Shown in pieces: positions 1 through 6,789 of a stretch of 12,264 bases of DNA. Both the position numbers and the translations under genes were made by a program. The DNA comes from Chloroflexota bacterium (GTDB lineage: Bacteria > Chloroflexota > Ktedonobacteria > Ktedonobacterales > Ktedonobacteraceae), in NCBI GenBank assembly GCA_021828635.1, contig JAJZEJ010000474.1:1-12264 (forward strand), in the 5' to 3' direction. Under the pieces are notes generated by a model, which made no database searches, was not told the DNA's origin, and saw only the letters and a program-made list of their open reading frames with translations. How positions within the stretch are numbered: position 1 is the stretch's first letter; every line of letters starts with the position of its first letter.

Positions 1-293
1 AAACAGGTAAGCAGGTCGCTTGGCTCAATAGCGACGGTACAGTTGCCAATGACGGCGACCCAGAGGTGATTGCCATGATCAAGAAACTGCTGCAACGCGA
101 AATTACGGTGCGTGAGCCAATGTCTGGTCCGGCGGGTGAGCAAGCCGAACAAGATGACGAGTACGACCCTTTCCCCGAAGAGAGCATGTGCTATTTCGGC
201 GTCGTCACTATTCGTCCCGGCAATGCGAATTACCTCACCGCTTTTGTCCGCCGTCTTCCATATATCAGCTACTATGAAGCACGTTCTCTCTAA
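1..293 (+). CDS. 3' end of an unrecognised gene (partial, 96 residues visible)
   Basis: The frame is open from the left edge (first full codon at 3) to TAA at 291-293, so this is the C-terminal part of a longer protein whose start lies outside the window. The residues from the edge (TGKQVAWLNSDGTVANDGDP) read as ordinary protein, so the frame probably does not begin at the internal GTG at 66 or the ATG at 75, although AGAGG at 62-66 lies 8 bases before that ATG. The visible part has a basic stretch (IKKLLQRE), an acidic linker (EQDDEYDPFPEES) and a hydrophobic/aromatic C-terminus (YLTAFVRRLPYISYY). I do not recognise the family and assign no function. It ends 81 bases before the next gene on the same strand. 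Confidence 0.6.
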   Translation, partial: TGKQVAWLNSDGTVANDGDPEVIAMIKKLLQREITVREPMSGPAGEQAEQDDEYDPFPEESMCYFGVVTIRPGNANYLTAFVRRLPYISYYEARSL

Positions 294-330
294 GAAGCGA
301 CTTTTATCACTGCTGCATATCCGCGATGAA

Positions 331-411
331 TGCTATGCTAGCTATGCTATCATTTATGAGGAGAGGCGTATAGCATGCATATGTCATCGGCAGATCGGCT
401 TGCTATGCTAG
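331..411. repeat. Tandem 9-bp repeat GCTATGCTA with a third copy just inside the next gene
   Basis: GCTATGCTA occurs twice head to tail at 332-340 and 341-349, and again at 402-410. The 11-mer TGCTATGCTAG is shared by 331-341 and 401-411. The tandem pair lies 26 bases before the start codon at 375, so it overlaps the expected promoter region. TGCTATGCT (331-339) also resembles an extended -10 element, but no convincing -35 is spaced correctly. It could be an operator with one copy downstream of the start, or chance; the repeats are seen, the role is inferred. Confidence 0.5.
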
Positions 412-1847
412 TAATAATGCACCATATATTACCAAAGGAACAGAAGACAAAACAGGAACCATTTATATACGTCGCGCCAGTCTTGCGTACCGCTCTCTTA
501 CTAGGGGTCTGCGGTGGCTTCGCACTGGCAACGGTACTGACGTTAACACAGGCTTCAGGTGTAACGGAGGGTGCATGGTGGGAAGCGACCGCACAGGCAC
601 ATGGACATCTGCAACTCTACGGCTGGGCCGGACTCTTCGTCCTCGGCGTGACGCTGCATTTTCTGCCGCGTCTGCGTGGAACGCCACTGTCTCATGCACA
701 GTTCATACCCTGGCTCCTTTTCATAATGGCAAGTGGCCTGGTATTACGTGCGATCAGCCAGCCTCTGCTCGCATTACAGCACATCATCATATGGCGCGTG
801 TTGCTGATTCTCAGTGGTGGCTTAGAGTTCATTGCATTGCTGGGCATTGTCGGACTACTCTTGCTCACGGCGTTACATGGGCCACGGGCGCGAAGCCGCC
901 CAGCTTATTGGGGTGTGTTGCCATTACTCATTGGCGCGTTTAGTGCGCTTACAATCGCAACTACCAGCAACCTTTTCAATAGTATTCAAGCCGCCAGCAG
1001 CGCAGGATTGGTTTTACCGACGGGTGATACGCTGAATACCACGCTGGGTCTGTTCGGCTTCCTGATACCGATGGCATTGGCAATGTCGGCACGCTCGCTG
1101 CCAATGTATGCCGGTCTCGAAGCCTTTCCACAACGACTGCTCTGGCCGATGACAATGTTATATTTGCTCGGCTTACTCCTCTTTTGCCTTAGCCTGGCTA
1201 TCACCATGTTCTCCGCGTTAGCCGCACAGCTATGCGGTGGATTAGGACTACTGGCAATGGGCGCTACAACGCTCCTCTTCATCGCCGTCTTTCTCAGCAT
1301 GATGCGCAAACGAGGCAAACTGCCACAAAAGGTTGCACGACTCGCACCTACGCCCACCCAGCTTGCGCAATCCTATCGCCGCCAGATCAGGAACGAGCAG
1401 GCCAACTATGGCCCATTCGTCGCACTGGTAGCCAGCGCGTATCTATGGGCCATACTCGGTAGTCTACTCCTGCTGCTGGATGGAGTTGCGCAACTGGCAG
1501 GTCTGAATATGCCTTTCGCGTTAGATGCCATTCGTCACAGCTTCGCCATTGGCTTTATCGCGCTCCTTATTTGTGGCATCGCGCCGCGTATGCTACCCGG
1601 TTTTTCCGGTGGGCATATTGCTTCGGCTGGCCTTGTCACAGCGACTCTCTGGTTGGGCAACGCGGCAGCTCTCTTGCGTGTTGGCTCCATTCTACTGGCT
1701 CCCTGGCTGGCAACACTGCACAGCGGGAGCCTGGATATGCTCCTTTTCGGCCTATCTGGCCCTCTCGGCTTGGCCCTGGCCGCTTGCTTAGCTATTAACC
1801 TGTGGCCCGCGCTAACCTCACACGACACAGAGGCGCGGATCGTGTAG
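375..1847 (+). CDS. NnrS-like / heme-copper-oxidase-subunit-I-like polytopic membrane protein
   Basis: The product has 490 residues with about 12 predicted membrane-spanning stretches, beginning near residues 36-58 and ending near 455-485. Two segments are characteristic. AHGHLQLYGWAGLF (75-88, with His76 and His78, then His95 in LHFLPRL) matches the HGHxQLxGWxGLF pattern shared by NnrS proteins and related relatives of oxidase subunit I. RHSFAIGFIALLICGIAPRMLPGFSGG (from about 387; His388, and His414 just after) matches the second conserved block of the same group. NnrS proteins are heme- and copper-containing membrane proteins linked to nitric oxide stress and denitrification; whether this one binds heme is inferred. 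The ATG at 375 follows AGGAGAGG (359-366) by 8 bases, so I prefer it over the ATG at 381. A basic loop near 310-345 separates the two halves. Neighbours give no pathway context. Confidence 0.75.
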   Translation: MHMSSADRLAMLVIMHHILPKEQKTKQEPFIYVAPVLRTALLLGVCGGFALATVLTLTQASGVTEGAWWEATAQAHGHLQLYGWAGLFVLGVTLHFLPRLRGTPLSHAQFIPWLLFIMASGLVLRAISQPLLALQHIIIWRVLLILSGGLEFIALLGIVGLLLLTALHGPRARSRPAYWGVLPLLIGAFSALTIATTSNLFNSIQAASSAGLVLPTGDTLNTTLGLFGFLIPMALAMSARSLPMYAGLEAFPQRLLWPMTMLYLLGLLLFCLSLAITMFSALAAQLCGGLGLLAMGATTLLFIAVFLSMMRKRGKLPQKVARLAPTPTQLAQSYRRQIRNEQANYGPFVALVASAYLWAILGSLLLLLDGVAQLAGLNMPFALDAIRHSFAIGFIALLICGIAPRMLPGFSGGHIASAGLVTATLWLGNAAALLRVGSILLAPWLATLHSGSLDMLLFGLSGPLGLALAACLAINLWPALTSHDTEARIV

Positions 1848-1870
1848 CTGGATGGTCCGCGCCTCGGTGT
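1825..1870. repeat. Long inverted repeat / hairpin spanning the stop codon
   Basis: GAGGCGCGGATC (1830-1841) pairs with GGTCCGCGCCTC (1854-1865) with one G-T wobble. Beyond one mismatch, ACAC (1825-1828) pairs with GTGT (1867-1870), giving about 16 pairs around a 12-base loop. The TAG stop of the upstream gene (1845-1847) is in the loop. No T-run follows, so it is not a canonical intrinsic terminator. It could act as a terminator in a lineage with non-canonical ones, protect the mRNA 3' end, or be a dispersed palindromic repeat. Confidence 0.75.
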
Positions 1871-2191
1871 AGGTCATCGACAAGAAAATGCACGTTCGTC
1901 AGGGTTAGCGCAGGCACGATACCACCAGTAACAAGAGCCAGCAGGTCGGCTTTTTCGGCAAAACCGCTCAACGCTATCACCTTCTTCCTACTTGCCAAGA
2001 AGCCAGACAATCTGATACTATACAATTGCAAAAAATAGTACGATGTATCGTTCGTTAGGAGAATAAGCATCGTATTTCCACATATCTCGACCACTCCGCT
2101 TTCATCTTTTTGCTTATTTTCAAGGTGAGCGTGCAAGAACAACCATAGATAGACGAACAAACAATTCAATCTGGCAATGGAAGGATGATAC
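1871..2191. other. Intergenic region before the kinase gene
   Basis: No convincing gene is present. The first half (to about 1980) has a base composition like the genes. Read on the minus strand it gives protein-like text (for example SGFAEKADLLALVTGG), which may be a decayed gene fragment but lacks a convincing start. The second half is A+T-rich and holds a candidate promoter and an inverted repeat, TACGATG (2039-2045) with CATCGTA (2068-2074), separated by 22 bases and placed between that promoter and the kinase start. Confidence 0.5.
1992..2021 (+). promoter_or_regulatory. Candidate sigma-70-type promoter for the kinase gene
   Basis: TTGCCA (1992-1997) is followed after 16 bases by GATACT (2014-2019), or after 18 bases by TACTAT (2016-2021), in an A+T-rich stretch. 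Transcription from here would give a leader of roughly 160 bases that contains the TACGATG/CATCGTA inverted repeat. This is motif reading only. Confidence 0.3.
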
Positions 2192-5100
2192 ATGCGGAAT
2201 CTTGTGGGTCAGCAGTTGGGCAATTATCGGCTGATCGAACTGCTGGGATGGGGGGGATTCGCGGAGGTTTACCTGGGCGAACATATCTACCTGAAGAGCT
2301 ATGCCGCTCTCAAGGTACTGCATACGGTGCTTACTGATGAAGAGCAACAAGCCTTTATCAAGGAAGCGCAGACCCTTGTGCGCCTCCAGCATCCCAACAT
2401 CGTGCGCCTGCTCGACTTCTCCGTACAAGAGAATATACCTTTCCTCATCATGGACTACGCGCCAGGGGGTAACTTGCGTCAGGGGCATCCACGTGGTGAA
2501 CGTCTGACCCTTGCCACGATTGTTCCCTACGTACAACAGATTGCCGCAGCTCTGTCCTATGCCCACACGCTCCAGGTCATTCACCGCGACATCAAGCCGG
2601 AAAATGTGCTATTTGGTCCACAACAGAATATCTTGCTCAGTGACTTTGGTCTGGCAATGCTGACACAAGTACCATTTGAAGCATATGTGCGATCTAGAGC
2701 TGGTACGCTCGCCTATATGGCCCCAGAACAATTGCAAGGTAATCCACAACCGGCCAGCGATCAGTATGCACTCGGCATCGTTATTTATGAATGGCTGAGC
2801 GGTCAGCGCCCCTTCGAGAGCGCCGACTTTGAAGCAGCTTTGCTAGAGCGTCAGCTTCCACCACGTTCACTACGCGACCATCTACCCACGCTACCACAAA
2901 CCATTGATGACATTGTGCAACGCTCGCTGATGAAAGACCCGCAACAGCGTTTCGCCACTGTTCAGGATTTCGCGCAAGCACTAACCCACGCGGTTGAGAA
3001 CATACAAGCAACAACAACAACGCTATCACAAACGGCTCAGAACGGTGAGATAGTGCCTGCCCAGCACAACGCTGTCTCACCTTCACAGGTTATTGTGCAA
3101 CAGCCATCAATGAGCGCGGAAACACCGGAACGTAATACCACTGGTTCAAGCGATAACAGGATACAAACTTCGCCCAATGCCGCCGCGCTTGTCTTCTGGA
3201 ATCTGCCGCCATTGTCCGCACCACTAGTTGGACGCGATAGCGATATTAATGCTATCTGTACATTGTTGCGGCAAACTGACATACGCCTGCTCACGCTCAC
3301 TGGCACTGGCGGCATCGGCAAAACACGCCTGGCAATGCAGATCGCAATCGAATTGCGTCCATTATTCAGAGCAGGTATCTGCTTCGTCTCGCTAGCTCCA
3401 ATCAGCGACCCAGAGCAGGTCATAATGACTATTGCACGCACACTTGGTCTGCGTGAAAACGCCAATAGCACGCTAGCAGAACAACTCAATGACTTTCTGC
3501 ACGAGAAAAACATGCTGCTCCTGCTGGATAATTTCGAGCAAGTAGTAGCAGCAGCCCCACAAGTTGTCCCATTATTAGAGAACGCGCCACAAGTGCGTCT
3601 GCTCGTAACCAGCCGCATCGCTCTCCATCTCGCTGTGGAACAGGTTTTTAGCGTCTCGCCCTTGACATTGCCAGAGTCGGCACATCTACCAGACACACAC
3701 CTGGCAGCATTGGCGCAAGTTCCCGCCATCAAACTCTTTCTCCAATGTGCGCGTATTATACAGCCAGCTTTTCAACTAACAACAGCCAATGCACAGACTA
3801 TCGCGGACATCTGCACGCGCCTGGATGGCCTTCCACTCGCCATCGAACTGGCGGCAGCACGCATTCGCTTGTTACCACCGCACGCTTTGCTTAAACGCCT
3901 GGAACATCAACTCAGCGTGCTATCAAGTGGTTCCGATGCTCTGCCTTCGCGTCACCAGACACTCCGCGCTACCGTCCAGTGGAGCTATGATCTGCTCACC
4001 GCACCTGAACAACGCCTCTTCCGACGGTTGGCGGTCTTCGCGGACGGTTTCACGGTGCAAGCTACCGAGAGTCTCTGTCGCATCCTGGACGGCGACGATG
4101 AAGGAACGTTGGATACACTCACTACGCTCATCGAGGGTAGCTTGCTACAAGCACCGCAGCACGATGAAGAAGACCCACGCTTACACATGCTGGAAACGCT
4201 ACGTGCCTTCGCGCTGGATGCTCTACAGACCCACGATGAGCTGGCGATAACGCAACGCGCTCACGCTCTCTATTTTCTTGAGTTGGCCGAAGAGGCTCGA
4301 TCTCACATCGCTGGACCACAGGAGGCCGCCTGGCTACTACGCCTGGAACGCGAACTCAATAACCTGCATACCGCAATGGACTGGCTGCTGACTTATCACA
4401 AACAAACAGAGGATAACGAGTTCGCTTTACGCCTGGGTATCGCCCTGGAGCATTTTTGGCGTACCAATGGCGAGTTCCGCACGGCCTGGTTCTTTTTTGA
4501 GCAAGCCCTGGCCGATAGTACCATTGATAATCAGCTTGCCGCTGCTGCCTGTCTTTCGGCGGCCAATTTTGCCACCCACTTGTGCTATTATGAGCAGGCA
4601 CAACGCATCCTGGAACGTGGTCTGGCCTTTTACCAGCGCAACGCTGATCGCACGCATATAGCTCCAGTGCTGGTACGTCTGGGCTGGGTAGCACATCTTC
4701 AGTATCACTTTGAGCAAGCTCACTCGCTTTATAAAGAAGCTATCACGCTTTATACAGCGTTGAATGATAGCAGTGGTATCAACAATGTCCGCTATCTTCT
4801 GGCCTATTCGTATACAATGGGCGGCAAATTTGATGAAGCCCGCCATTTGTATGAAGCGTGCCTGGCCTATCAGCGCACAATCGGTCAGCCAACGGCTATC
4901 GCGGCCAACCTCGGCGATCTGGCCCAACTTTTGCGCGTCTCATCCGCCCATCCGCCCGTCGATGAGATGCAAACTCTGCTCGATGAGGCGCTCGCCCTTG
5001 CCGACACAACGGGTAGCCGACATATTATCACCAGCATCCGCTATGGTCTGGCCTGGGTGGCCTATCATCGCGGCAATCTCGACGAAGCCTTGCAGTTAGT

Positions 5101-5752
5101 GAACGAAACGCTTGAGTTCTATCAGCAGAGCGGACGCCAGCAATCGCTGGGCCACTACCTGGAGCTACTTGGCAAAATCTACGTCGCGCAAGATAAGGCA
5201 CAAGAGGCACGCGCTACACTGGGAGAGAGTGTGCGCCATGCCCACAAAGAAGAAGATTGCGATACCGTTCTCAGTTCCCTCATCGAACTGGCCTACCTGG
5301 CAAGCGAACAACAGCAATTTGCCCGCGCACTCCGCCAGCTTGCGGCTTGCGAGCAGTTGTGCGAAAGCAGGCATGTCATCATCAGTCCAGCAGATTCTGT
5401 CCATTATGATGCCACATTCACCGCCAGCCGCACCGCTTTGAGCGAAAGGGTTTTCGCTATGCTATGGGCCGAAGGATGCAAGCTTTCACCGCTAGAGGCA
5501 CTCAATGCCAGTGATACACTGCCCCTACAAGCGACGACGAGCAAGAGAGCCAACTATCCCGCCGGATTGACAAGGCGCGAGGTCGATGTGCTACGCTTGG
5601 TGGCACAGGGCTTTACCGACGCACAGGTAGCGGAGCAACTCGTCATCAGCACGCGCACCGTCACGACGCACCTGACCTCGATCTATAACAAGCTGAACGT
5701 CAATTCGCGTGCCGCAGCCACCAACTTCGCCGTCAAGCACCATCTGGTGTGA
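2192..5752 (+). CDS. Ser/Thr protein kinase - STAND ATPase - TPR - LuxR HTH regulator
   Basis: The product has 1186 residues and no membrane segment, so it is probably a cytoplasmic signal integrator and transcription factor. Residues 12-265 form a PknB-type kinase: glycine loop GWGGFAEVY (19-27), Lys41, Glu58, catalytic loop HRDIKPEN (131-138), DFG (151-153) and APE (177-179); all key residues are present. A Ser/Thr/Gln-rich linker spans about 270-335. A STAND/NB-ARC-like ATPase follows: Walker A GTGGIGKT (371-378), Walker B MLLLLDNFEQ (441-450), LLVTSR (470-475) and GLPLA (546-550). TPR-like helices cover about 690-1050. A GerE/LuxR HTH occupies 1125-1186 (GLTRREVDVLRLVAQG ... RTVTTHLTSIYNKL). 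The ATG at 2192 follows GGAAGGA (2179-2185) by 6 bases. In such proteins ligand or phosphorylation input gates DNA binding through the ATPase. The target is unknown; control of the nearby injection-system operon is only a hypothesis. Confidence 0.93.
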   Translation: MRNLVGQQLGNYRLIELLGWGGFAEVYLGEHIYLKSYAALKVLHTVLTDEEQQAFIKEAQTLVRLQHPNIVRLLDFSVQENIPFLIMDYAPGGNLRQGHPRGERLTLATIVPYVQQIAAALSYAHTLQVIHRDIKPENVLFGPQQNILLSDFGLAMLTQVPFEAYVRSRAGTLAYMAPEQLQGNPQPASDQYALGIVIYEWLSGQRPFESADFEAALLERQLPPRSLRDHLPTLPQTIDDIVQRSLMKDPQQRFATVQDFAQALTHAVENIQATTTTLSQTAQNGEIVPAQHNAVSPSQVIVQQPSMSAETPERNTTGSSDNRIQTSPNAAALVFWNLPPLSAPLVGRDSDINAICTLLRQTDIRLLTLTGTGGIGKTRLAMQIAIELRPLFRAGICFVSLAPISDPEQVIMTIARTLGLRENANSTLAEQLNDFLHEKNMLLLLDNFEQVVAAAPQVVPLLENAPQVRLLVTSRIALHLAVEQVFSVSPLTLPESAHLPDTHLAALAQVPAIKLFLQCARIIQPAFQLTTANAQTIADICTRLDGLPLAIELAAARIRLLPPHALLKRLEHQLSVLSSGSDALPSRHQTLRATVQWSYDLLTAPEQRLFRRLAVFADGFTVQATESLCRILDGDDEGTLDTLTTLIEGSLLQAPQHDEEDPRLHMLETLRAFALDALQTHDELAITQRAHALYFLELAEEARSHIAGPQEAAWLLRLERELNNLHTAMDWLLTYHKQTEDNEFALRLGIALEHFWRTNGEFRTAWFFFEQALADSTIDNQLAAAACLSAANFATHLCYYEQAQRILERGLAFYQRNADRTHIAPVLVRLGWVAHLQYHFEQAHSLYKEAITLYTALNDSSGINNVRYLLAYSYTMGGKFDEARHLYEACLAYQRTIGQPTAIAANLGDLAQLLRVSSAHPPVDEMQTLLDEALALADTTGSRHIITSIRYGLAWVAYHRGNLDEALQLVNETLEFYQQSGRQQSLGHYLELLGKIYVAQDKAQEARATLGESVRHAHKEEDCDTVLSSLIELAYLASEQQQFARALRQLAACEQLCESRHVIISPADSVHYDATFTASRTALSERVFAMLWAEGCKLSPLEALNASDTLPLQATTSKRANYPAGLTRREVDVLRLVAQGFTDAQVAEQLVISTRTVTTHLTSIYNKLNVNSRAAATNFAVKHHLV

Positions 5753-5951
5753 ACTTAAATTGATACCCTACAACATTGTCCAACGAGCTATCCTGATCAG
5801 GTAATCGTTGCCTTTGCTTGAGAGCTTTAACGACTTCCTGGTAGACGATGTAGCAAAAGAAACTAGTAACAAAGAGGAAGATCGCAACTTCACAGGAGAT
5901 TGCCACAGGGAATACCTGGTGCAACATTTGTATGGTTTGTGGACAGGTCAT
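5733..5951 (-). CDS. Small single-pass membrane protein (72 residues), unrecognised
   Basis: On the minus strand, ATG (complement of 5949-5951) opens a 72-residue frame ending at TGA (5733-5735). It has a short N-terminus (MTCPQTIQMLHQ), one strongly hydrophobic segment at about 13-37 (AISCEVAIFLFVTSFFCYIV), then a basic, charged tail (VKALKQRQRLPDQ). That fits a small inner-membrane protein with a cytoplasmic tail. AAGAAAGG lies 11 bases before the start, a little far. It is convergent with the kinase gene and overlaps its last 20 bases, which is a mild argument against it. It lies 63 bases downstream of another small minus-strand membrane gene, so the two may be co-transcribed. Its composition is far from random, but the call rests on that alone. 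Confidence 0.42.
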   Translation of the reverse strand: MTCPQTIQMLHQVFPVAISCEVAIFLFVTSFFCYIVYQEVVKALKQRQRLPDQDSSLDNVVGYQFKFTPDGA

Positions 5952-6014
5952 CGGAAAGCCAGCCTTTCTTGGGAATTACCTCAGCTTCTTTGAATCAATT
6001 TCTACAATGGCTTC

Positions 6015-6194
6015 CTAACTAGGGCCATAAAACAACATCAATGCACTCATTATTAAAAACAACAGTGCTGCTATGTACAGATAAATTCTCTGGTCTTTTT
6101 TCGAATCAGGAACTCTTCGCCATGCTATAATCGCTGTGCTAGCAGCTCCTATGAAAGTAATAATTACTGCAAACGATTTAAGAAGAAGTAACAT
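6015..6194 (-). CDS. Small two-helix membrane protein (59 residues), unrecognised
   Basis: On the minus strand, ATG (complement of 6192-6194) opens a 59-residue frame ending at TAG (6015-6017). It begins MLLLLKSFAVIITFIG and ends LFLIMSALMLFYGPS. Two hydrophobic helices, at about 2-24 and 38-56, flank a basic hydrophilic loop (WRRVPDSKKDQR, 25-36). This is a clean helical-hairpin layout that a random frame rarely shows. AAAGGG (6206-6201) sits 6 bases before the ATG, a good ribosome-binding site. I do not recognise the family. Small two-helix proteins include holin-like proteins, toxins and transporter or kinase accessory subunits; nothing here decides among them. It lies between the kinase-LuxR gene and the injection-system operon, on the opposite strand to both. 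Confidence 0.6.
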   Translation of the reverse strand: MLLLLKSFAVIITFIGAASTAIIAWRRVPDSKKDQRIYLYIAALLFLIMSALMLFYGPS

Positions 6195-6352
6195 ATTCTT
6201 CCCTTTCTCGAAACGGATACCCTATCCATTTCTTCTGACTATGAGTGCCTTTTTTCTGAAGGAACAGATGCCATATCGATATTATGAAGTGGTTCATAGG
6301 CGAATATGCAAGTTAAGTCCAAACTATGTTTCACATATTCTCACTGCACAAC

Positions 6353-6384
6353 ATCATACAATAGGGTTTTAGGAGCATTGTCAA
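6353..6384 (-). promoter_or_regulatory. Weak candidate promoter for the minus-strand small genes
   Basis: On the minus strand an exact TTGACA (6384-6379) follows a T-rich run. Possible -10 boxes are TATTGT (6363-6358, 15-base spacer) and TATGAT (6358-6353, 20-base spacer); neither spacing is ideal. It would give a leader of about 150-160 bases to the 59-residue gene. A second possibility nearer that gene is CATAAT in the complement of about 6280-6290. Confidence 0.25.
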
Positions 6385-6483
6385 AAAAAAACACAGAGCC
6401 TGTAATATACTCTTTCTCTGCAATGGCTGGCTCGGATTACTTATCATACTTTCTCACGCACTGTATGAATAAGCTTTACATTA

Positions 6484-6529
6484 TGCACAACAATGTTATA
6501 CATTGCAGACGACATTGTTGCGCAATGTA
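6484..6529. promoter_or_regulatory. Cluster of four ACATTG/CAATGT half-sites forming interlocked inverted repeats
   Basis: CAATGT (6491-6496), ACATTG (6500-6505), ACATTG (6512-6517) and CAATGT (6523-6528) form two palindromes, CAATGT-N3-ACATTG and ACATTG-N5-CAATGT. In addition TACATTGC (6499-6506) pairs exactly with GCAATGTA (6522-6529), and the 13-mers at 6484-6496 and 6512-6524 are inverse complements with one mismatch. This looks like a multi-site operator about 260-300 bases before the first injection-system gene. The binding factor is unknown. Confidence 0.45.
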
Positions 6530-6685
6530 CAACACATGTCAGACCTGGCAGAACTCATAAGTTATTCGTTAGTTCCCAACCAACAATTATCAAAAAGACT
6601 AGCACATGACTACAACATGACCTTTTTTCTCTGCCTCTGCTGGCGTATACTTAGCACAGCGATACGGAAAACGTTCGTGGACATC

Positions 6686-6724
6686 CTACGTAGCCGCGAA
6701 ATACGTAATTTCTACGATACGTAG
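6686..6724. promoter_or_regulatory. Three evenly spaced TACGTA palindromes upstream of the eCIS operon
   Basis: The palindrome core TACGTA occurs at 6687-6692, 6702-6707 and 6718-6723, with steps of 15 and 16 bases. The first is within CTACGTAG (6686-6693) and the third within CTACG-ATA-CGTAG (6712-6724). TACGTAGCC is directly repeated at 6687-6695 and 6718-6726. The cluster ends 16 bases before a TATACT box and 66 bases before the first start codon, where an activator or repressor would bind. Confidence 0.5.
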
Positions 6725-6736
6725 CCCAACCGTTGC

Positions 6737-6761
6737 GAGTATACTCTGAATAATGATTATT
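6737..6761 (+). promoter_or_regulatory. Probable core promoter with two perfect palindromes
   Basis: GAGTATACTC (6737-6746) is a perfect 10-base palindrome containing TATACT (6740-6745), a good -10 box. AATAAT-G-ATTATT (6749-6761) is a perfect 13-base palindrome right after it, where transcription would start. There is no good -35: the position 17 bases upstream coincides with the third TACGTA site. That fits, but does not prove, an activator-dependent promoter with a leader of about 40 bases. Confidence 0.4.
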
Positions 6762-6789
6762 GATGACCTGTAGGCGAAAGTGTGCGTCA

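Larger units (their letters stand above)
6195..6789. other. A+T-rich 595-base region without a convincing gene
   Basis: Short plus-strand frames here (for example 6306-6560) look like low-complexity chance text without ribosome-binding sites, and I assign no gene. The region lies between a minus-strand gene and a plus-strand operon, so it should contain divergent promoters. It holds an A9 run (6383-6391), repeated words such as TGCACAACA (6345-6353 and 6484-6492) and several inverted-repeat clusters. Confidence 0.6.

Noticed and set aside
3037..3732. 231-residue minus-strand frame within the kinase gene
   Set aside because: It is antisense to clearly conserved ATPase coding sequence, rich in Ser, Arg and Cys as is usual for shadow frames, and has no recognisable domain.
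6126..6131. Perfect TATAAT on the plus strand
   Set aside because: It lies within the minus-strand 59-residue gene, has no usable -35 and no plus-strand gene follows closely.
6383..6391. A9 run as an intrinsic terminator on the minus strand
   Set aside because: No stable stem precedes the T-run on that strand.
6136..6724. Several short plus-strand frames in the A+T-rich gap
   Set aside because: They overlap one another and the better-supported minus-strand gene, lack ribosome-binding sites and have chance-like composition.
6760..6789. Earlier starts (TTG 6760, ATG 6763) for the first DUF4255 gene
   Set aside because: The extra residues (MMTCRRKCAS) do not resemble DUF4255 N-termini and would overlap the AATAATGATTATT palindrome and the likely transcription start.
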